A stretch of DNA of 64,000 nucleotides from DATMER01 sp963741305 (lineage in GTDB: Bacteria; Acidobacteriota; Thermoanaerobaculia; Multivoradales; UBA5704), in assembly GCA_963741305.1 (NCBI GenBank), contig CAVUHL010000003.1, positions 5,146,001 to 5,210,000 of the forward strand, written 5' to 3'. This document shows positions 59,421-64,000 of this stretch, in pieces. The notes under the pieces are model-generated. The model saw only the letters and a program-made list of their open reading frames with translations. It searched no databases and was not told where the DNA came from. Positions within the stretch are counted from its first letter, which is position 1, and the number at the start of each line of letters is the position of its first letter. Position numbers and translations under genes: made by a program.

Positions 59421-59507
59421 TTTCCCTGGGACCGCCGGCATCCTGCCGGCTCCGGGCTTTTTCTTCTGGAGTGTGGGCCGGCAGGATGCCGGCGGTCCCA
59501 GGGGAAA
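59421..59507. repeat. GGGACCGCCGGC palindromic element, second copy
   Basis: Nearly identical to 55950-56033, with a different loop (TTTTTCTTCTGGAGTG). It begins 2 bp after the chrA stop. With the first copy it brackets the MFS-chrB-chrA operon, so the operon lies between two copies of one repeat. Confidence 0.85.
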
Positions 59508-59529
59508 ACAGCGACGGAAAAAGGTTTTT

Positions 59530-59790
59530 GGCGACACAGAAACTTTATGGACGACGCAGAAAGTTTTTGGGCGACGCACAAGGATTTTGGGCGACACAGA
59601 ATCTTCTTGGGCGGCACAGAGCTTTTCTGCGTCGTCCAAAATGATTTTGGGCGGCGCAGAATGTTTCTGTGCCGCCCATTAAGTTTTAGGACGACACAGA
59701 GGAATTTTGTGTCGCTCAAAAAGTTTATGGGCGGCACAGAGTGTTTCTATGCCGCCCAAAAAGATTCTGGGCCGTCCAAAAAGTTTTTGG
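59530..59790. repeat. Array C: thirteen 20-bp units in two orientations
   Basis: Thirteen units of exactly 20 bp from 59530. Nine-to-eleven-base cores alternate between a GGCGGCACAGA form and its inverted TCTGTGCCGCC form. Several forward/reverse neighbours make hairpins such as GGGCGGCGCAGA-atgt-TTCTGTGCCGCCC. The T-rich spacer (TTTTTG) is common to all units. The period of 20 excludes a coding repeat. The array ends just before the stop codon of the minus-strand XRE gene. Confidence 0.92.
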
Positions 59791-59796
59791 GAGGAT

Positions 59797-60177
59797 TCAG
59801 CTCGTCGCGAGCCGCGCCAATTCCTGGCGGACGACCCGGCGGACCAGGTTTTCGATCTCGCGGCGGGTCATCGGTTCCGAGGGATCCTCGGAGCCGTCGC
59901 CGTCCGCGGACCCGGCGCCGAGAGCCTTGAGCAGGCGCTCCTGGTTCTCTTTGGGCGCCGCGCGGAAAAACAGCAGCAGCGGCTCCAGGCCCAGCGCCTC
60001 GCCGATGTCGTAGACGTGCTCGACCTTGAGCGTGATGCGGCCCTTGATCAGGCTCCCGATGTAGCCCTGGCCCTGGCCCAGCATCTGTTCGAGCTTGCGC
60101 TTGGAGATGCGCGACTTGACGATCTCGTCGTCGAGCATTTTGAGGAGCGTTTCGACTTCGTCCCGGTCTTTCTCCAC
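59797..60177 (-). CDS. XRE-family regulator
   Basis: 126 residues from ATG 60177. The helix-turn-helix is KRKLEQMLGQGQGYIGSLIK, in an XRE-like arrangement followed by YDIGEALGLEPLLLFF. The C-terminal tail (MTRREIENLVRRVVRQEL) is helical and may mediate dimer contact. The gene is on the same strand as, and 18 bp downstream of, the CheB-like gene; its own 3' end is bounded by array C. A function in regulating the signalling cluster is inference. Confidence 0.82.
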   Translation of the reverse strand: MEKDRDEVETLLKMLDDEIVKSRISKRKLEQMLGQGQGYIGSLIKGRITLKVEHVYDIGEALGLEPLLLFFRAAPKENQERLLKALGAGSADGDGSEDPSEPMTRREIENLVRRVVRQELARLATS

Positions 60178-60195
60178 AGTGGAGAAGATTCTATG

Positions 60196-61179
60196 TCAAC
60201 TGGCCTTGGCCTTGTCCTGAACGAGCAGGCGCCGCAAAATCTCGGCGTGGCGCTCGGCCTCCTCCGCCCGCCTCTCGTAGCGCTGCTCCGCGCCATGGTG
60301 GAGGCGGGAGCCCTGGCCCATCCGCCTCTCCATGCGGCGCGCCAGGGCCGCGTTCTCCAGCAGCGAGCGGACGGCGGCCCAGAGGGCGGCCTCGACCACG
60401 TCGTCCTGCTTGGCGAGGAGCGTCTCCGGCGAGTAGGCGTGGCCGGTGCGGCAGCGGAAGTGCACGACCTCCTCGACCCGGCTCTCGCGCAGCGAGCCGC
60501 CGCACTCGGGGCAGGTCAGGTCCGAGGGGACGCCCTGCTCCTCGGGATCGTGTCCGTGCTCCAGCTCTTCTTTCATGTCCAGATCCTCCGGTTCCGGCTC
60601 CAGATCCTCGAGCGGCTCGCGGATGAGCTCCACCAGGAGCGGAGCGATGCCGGCGAGGGGCAGAACGTAATCGACCTCGACGTTCATGATCGCGCTGTGC
60701 GGCATGCTGGGGTAGTCGGCGTCTTCCGGGTCCTGGACCACCGCCGTGCCGCCGTGCCTCTTCACCACCGCCAGGCCCGCCGTGCCGTCGTCGAGGTTCC
60801 CGGTCAGAACCACGGCGACCGTCCGCCGGCCGTAGGCCTGGGCCCCCGAGCGGAAGAGGACGTCGACGGCCGGCCGCTGCGCGTTTTCGGTGGGGGCGCG
60901 GGAGAGCCGGACCACTCCGTCCTGCACGACAAGGTGATGATCGGGGGGAGCCACGTAGATCTGCCCCATCCGGACCGGCTCGCCGTCGGCCGCATGCGTA
61001 GCGGGCAGCTTTCCCGCCCGGCTCAGGATGACGGGCATGGCGCTGCGCCCGTAAGGAGAGACGTGCAGGACGACGAAGACGGCGGCCGGGAAATCGGCGG
61101 GCAGCCCTGCGATCAGCTCGGTGAGCGCCTGCACGCCTCCGGCCGACGCCCCGATCAGGATGATGTCGCGATTGGCCAT
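60196..61179 (-). CDS. CheB-type methylesterase with C-terminal zinc ribbon
   Basis: 327 residues from ATG 61179. It lacks the N-terminal receiver domain of chemotaxis CheB. The esterase has the catalytic triad: Ser12 in IGASAGG, His39 in VVLHVSP and Asp in LTGNLDDGTAG. The C-terminal part has CPECGGSL and FRCRTGHAY, a zinc-ribbon addition seen in CheB proteins tied to sensor kinases. It would demethylate or deamidate glutamate side chains of a partner protein. It overlaps the upstream kinase gene by 25 bp. Confidence 0.9.
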   Translation of the reverse strand: MANRDIILIGASAGGVQALTELIAGLPADFPAAVFVVLHVSPYGRSAMPVILSRAGKLPATHAADGEPVRMGQIYVAPPDHHLVVQDGVVRLSRAPTENAQRPAVDVLFRSGAQAYGRRTVAVVLTGNLDDGTAGLAVVKRHGGTAVVQDPEDADYPSMPHSAIMNVEVDYVLPLAGIAPLLVELIREPLEDLEPEPEDLDMKEELEHGHDPEEQGVPSDLTCPECGGSLRESRVEEVVHFRCRTGHAYSPETLLAKQDDVVEAALWAAVRSLLENAALARRMERRMGQGSRLHHGAEQRYERRAEEAERHAEILRRLLVQDKAKAS

Positions 61180-62948
61180 TTGTCTCCCTGGTCGAGGATC
61201 TCGCGGACGGTCTGCAGCAGCACCCCGGGGGGGAACGGCTTCTGAAGGAACGACCGGCCCGGTTGAAGCACACCATGGCGGGCGATGGCATCCTCCGGGT
61301 AGCCGGAGATGTAGAGCACGCGGATGCCGGGCCTCTCCGCCACCAGCTGCGTGGCGAGCTCGCTGCCGCTCATGCCGGGCATCACGACGTCGCTGATGAG
61401 CAGGTGGATCGGCCCTTCCCAGCGGCGGGCGGCCTCGATCGCATGTGCCCCGTCCTGGGCGGCGAGGACGGTGTAGCCCCGCGCCTCCAGGATCTCCTGG
61501 GCGGGCTCGCGGATGTTGTCCTCGTCCTCGGTGAGCAGGACGACCTCCGAACCGCGCGCCATCTCCCGCGCCGGCTCCAGCCGCGGCGCCACTTCCGCGG
61601 GGGCCGCGGCCTGCGGCAGGTAGACGGTGAACGTGGAGCCCTTGCCGAGCTCCGTCTCGACGTGGATCGCGCCGCCGCTCTGAGTGACGGTGCCGTAGAT
61701 CGTGGCCAGGCCGAGGCCGGTGCCGCGGTCGTAATCCTTGGTGGTGAAGAAGGGCTCGAAGAGATGGGCCCGGACCTCCTCGCTCATGCCGGTGCCGGTG
61801 TCGGAGACCCGGATGCACACGTAGCTGCCAGGCTGGAGGCCGATGCCGGCGAGACGGGGATCGCCGTCCGCGAGCTCCTCCGAGGCGACCTTCAGAGACA
61901 GCCGGCCGCCGTCGGGCATGGCGTCCCGGGCGTTGGCCACCAGGTTCAGGATCACCTGCTCGACCTGGCCCAGGTCGGCATGGACCCAGCCGGACTCGGG
62001 ATCGAGCTCCGTCTCCAGCTCGATCTGCTCGCCGACCAGCCGGCGCAGGATCGGCACCAGGCTCTCCAGGCGTGCGCTGATGTTGAGGAGCTGCGGCTGG
62101 AGCACCTGCTTGCGGCTGAAAGCGAGGAGCTGGCGGGCGAGCAGCGCGCCGCGCTCCCCGGCCTTCTGGATCTCCTCCGCGTGCCGCCGCTGGTCCTCCT
62201 CGGACCGCGAGCTGAGGAGCAGCTCGGCGTGGAAGGCGATCGCCGCCAGCAGGTTGTTGAACGAGTGGGCGATGCCGCCCGCCAGCCGGCCGACCGCCTC
62301 CAGCCTCTGGGAGTGGCGCAGGCGCTCCTGGCTGTTGTGCAGCTCCTCCTCGGCAGCCTTGCGGGCGGTGATGTCGCGCAGCACCCAGCGCAGGAAGAGC
62401 GGGTTGCCCGGCCTCTCGTCGGGCTCGGCGGTGACCATCGCCATGCGCGGCACCGGGCCCAGCTCCAGCTCCAGCTCCCGCCGGCCCGGACTGAGCCGCA
62501 GCTCCCGCAGAAGCCCGCGGAAACGGCGCCGGTCGCCTTGCGCGACCAGGAGCGGCAAGGGCTTGCCCTGCAGGCTGTTGCGGGAGGTGTTGAACAGCAC
62601 GGAGGCCGCCAGGTTGGCCTCCGTCACCATCCCGTTCGCATCCGTCACCAGGTAGGCGAACGGCGCCTCGTCGAACAGCTCCCGGTAGCGGTGGCGCTCG
62701 ACCTCGAGCGCCTCGCGCGCCACCAGCAGCTCCTCGTTCTGCTGCGCGAGCTCGGCCTCGGCGACGTCCAGCTCCTGAAGGGACTCCTGGAGCGCGCCGA
62801 TCGCTTCCAGGAGCTGCTTGCGCGAAACCGCGTTCGGCTCGGCGACCTGCTCCTGGAGCGACTTCAACTGGCCCTGAAGCCGGCTCGAAGAAAGCTCGGA
62901 CGGGCGCCTGGCCATCGGATTGTCTTTTGCCGTCACAAAAACCACCAT
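61155..62948 (-). CDS. PAS-domain hybrid histidine kinase with receiver
   Basis: 597 residues from ATG 62948; Met12 (62915) is an alternative start. An N-terminal coiled coil (about 25-90) is followed by a PAS domain (YRELFDEAPFAYLVTDANG). HisKA has the phospho-acceptor His in GGIAHSFNNLLA, the N-box NLVANARDAM and the G-boxes DTGTGM and GTGLGLATIYG. A C-terminal receiver follows, with Asp in ISDVVMPGMSG. It has no membrane helix. The gene is between the CheB-like and the CheB/CheR-PAS-like genes, so the three are one signalling operon. Confidence 0.92.
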   Translation of the reverse strand: MVVFVTAKDNPMARRPSELSSSRLQGQLKSLQEQVAEPNAVSRKQLLEAIGALQESLQELDVAEAELAQQNEELLVAREALEVERHRYRELFDEAPFAYLVTDANGMVTEANLAASVLFNTSRNSLQGKPLPLLVAQGDRRRFRGLLRELRLSPGRRELELELGPVPRMAMVTAEPDERPGNPLFLRWVLRDITARKAAEEELHNSQERLRHSQRLEAVGRLAGGIAHSFNNLLAAIAFHAELLLSSRSEEDQRRHAEEIQKAGERGALLARQLLAFSRKQVLQPQLLNISARLESLVPILRRLVGEQIELETELDPESGWVHADLGQVEQVILNLVANARDAMPDGGRLSLKVASEELADGDPRLAGIGLQPGSYVCIRVSDTGTGMSEEVRAHLFEPFFTTKDYDRGTGLGLATIYGTVTQSGGAIHVETELGKGSTFTVYLPQAAAPAEVAPRLEPAREMARGSEVVLLTEDEDNIREPAQEILEARGYTVLAAQDGAHAIEAARRWEGPIHLLISDVVMPGMSGSELATQLVAERPGIRVLYISGYPEDAIARHGVLQPGRSFLQKPFPPGVLLQTVREILDQGDKWPIATSS

Positions 62949-62953
62949 GAGAT

Positions 62954-64000
62954 CTACTCGGGATCCGCCTCTTCGATGAGGAGGATCAACCCATCCACCC
63001 CCGGCGCGGAAAGATACGGCGCGATGCGCACGCGGCTGCGGACCGCCTTTCCACGCCGGTTGACCCCGTCCAACGACTGCTCCCTCTCGCGGCCATCCGC
63101 GAGCGAGTCCCGCAAGGCCTGCCGCAGCTCCTCGACCGGCAGGCCGATGTCGAGGCTCAAGAAGCTCTTTCCCTGGACCTCGTCACCCCGCACTCCCCAG
63201 AAGTCCTGGGCCTTTTCACTCCAGACGCGGACATGCAAGGCGCGGTCCATCACCACCACGGCAGCGCGCAGGGTGTTCAGGACCGACTGGAACCAGCCGT
63301 TGAACTGGTTCAGCTCCTCGGTGCGGTGCTGGAGCCGGTCGTTCAGGTCGCGGAGCTCGTCGTTGGTCGACTGGAGCTCCTCGTTCATGGTCTCCAGCTC
63401 TTCGTTGGCCGATTGCAGCTCCTCGTTGGTGGTCTCCAGCTCCTCGACCGTGCTCTGCAGCTCCTCGTTGGTGGTCTCGAGCTCTTCGTTGCCCGACTGC
63501 AGCTCCTCGTAGGCGGTCTCCAGCTCCTGGTTGGAGCGCTCCAGCTCGACGCGGAGCTGCCGCGCCTGGGTCAGGTCCACGAAGGCGACGCTGGCGCCCA
63601 GGACCGTGTCCTTGGCGTCGAGGAGCGGCATCAACTGCGCCTCGAGCTGGCGCAGCTCCGCATCCGCTCCCGGGCCGCGCCACTCCACGTCCTTGACGAT
63701 CACCATGGCCCGGGATTCGTAGCACGCGTCGAGGTGGGCGCGCAGCTCCACCGGGCGGTAGGAGATCTCCAAGTCTTGCAGCAGGCGGCCCACGTCGTTC
63801 TGCCCGAGGTTGAACAGCTTGCGCGCCCTCTCGCTGGCCAGGACCAGGTAGCCGCGGCGGTCCACCACGATCTGCGCCACCGGGCTGGCGTCGAGGGCAG
63901 CCTCGCGCAGGCGCAGGTGGCGGGCGCCGCCCTCGGAGTCGGCCGCTCCCGGCAGCGGAGCCAGCGCCAGCAGCCGGTCGCGCAGGTTGTTCGTCGACGT
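62954..64000 (-). CDS. CheB/CheR-type PAS protein, C-terminal part (partial at window edge)
   Basis: 348 residues are visible; the frame continues past 64000. It shows a PAS domain (VAQIVVDRRGYLVLASERARKL), then a long coiled coil of repeated NEELETTNEELQS units, then a second PAS (RAAVVVMDRALHVRVW). This order is characteristic of the C-terminal half of CheB-CheR-PAS fusion proteins, so CheB and CheR domains are expected upstream but are not visible. It ends 5 bp before the kinase gene. Probably the input unit of the cluster. Confidence 0.8.
   Translation of the reverse strand, partial: TSTNNLRDRLLALAPLPGAADSEGGARHLRLREAALDASPVAQIVVDRRGYLVLASERARKLFNLGQNDVGRLLQDLEISYRPVELRAHLDACYESRAMVIVKDVEWRGPGADAELRQLEAQLMPLLDAKDTVLGASVAFVDLTQARQLRVELERSNQELETAYEELQSGNEELETTNEELQSTVEELETTNEELQSANEELETMNEELQSTNDELRDLNDRLQHRTEELNQFNGWFQSVLNTLRAAVVVMDRALHVRVWSEKAQDFWGVRGDEVQGKSFLSLDIGLPVEELRQALRDSLADGREREQSLDGVNRRGKAVRSRVRIAPYLSAPGVDGLILLIEEADPE

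Overview
The window is one continuous stretch of high-GC bacterial chromosome with about 60 protein genes, no rRNA or tRNA that I can recognise, and no phage or transposase gene. Gene content suggests an Acidobacteriota member, possibly near Thermoanaerobaculia. The pointers are a VWFA-related acidobacterial protein, zinc-finger/TPR proteins, an ECF sigma plus VWA pair, B12-dependent ribonucleotide reductase and an archaeal-type GAPDH. This is inference from gene families; no marker search was possible.

Layout. 1-7.1 kb: an unknown gene end, a family 2 glycosyltransferase, a PTPS-like protein, an ECF sigma/VWA operon, and a MEDS sensor with an in-frame TGA followed by a hybrid histidine kinase. 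7.2-9.8 kb: a 53-bp inverted-repeat element, then an ATPase/TOPRIM-like pair (possible defence module) bracketed by two 21-bp repeat arrays. 9.8-25.3 kb: housekeeping genes (TrmA-like methyltransferase, RNase Z, type II GAPDH, nrdJ, thioredoxin-like and OmpA lipoproteins, a DNA polymerase III delta-like protein, a DksA-family protein, rlmH, def, ClC antiporter). 25.4-25.63 kb: a candidate structured RNA with its own promoter. 25.6-29.3 kb: glf / glycosyltransferase / glycoside-hydrolase-like operon. 29.4-31.1 kb and 34.9-37.3 kb: two homologous loci, each a short secreted peptide ending in or near Asp-Pro-Asn-Gly followed by a zinc-finger/TPR protein; the second is divergent from an XRE regulator. 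Between them are an AlkZ/YcaQ-like glycosylase and polyphosphate kinase.

37.3-44.1 kb: larB-larE, hicB-hicA, a small membrane protein and the glycine cleavage genes gcvT-gcvH-gcvP. 44.3-49.5 kb: a Spy-like protein, SixA plus CHAD protein, two glycosyltransferase-like proteins, an SDR and OsmC. 49.6-54.3 kb: ileS and a phosphomannomutase. 54.5-59.4 kb: a zinc peptidase, an SDR and an MFS-chrB-chrA chromate operon. 59.5-64 kb: a 20-bp repeat array, an XRE regulator and a CheB / hybrid kinase / CheB-CheR-PAS-like cluster that runs off the end.

Two patterns stand out. First, the peptide-TPR pairs look like a repeated two-gene signalling unit. Second, four intergenic arrays of imperfect 20-21 bp units, with different unit sequences, each lie against the stop codon of a minus-strand gene and carry hairpin-forming units. 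One of them has apparently eroded the 3' end of the second TPR gene. Several other dispersed palindromic families (CCCTCTCCC type, GGGACCGCCGGC type, TAGGGGC type, AAGGAC type) fill most remaining intergenic space, and two genes end inside such a palindrome.
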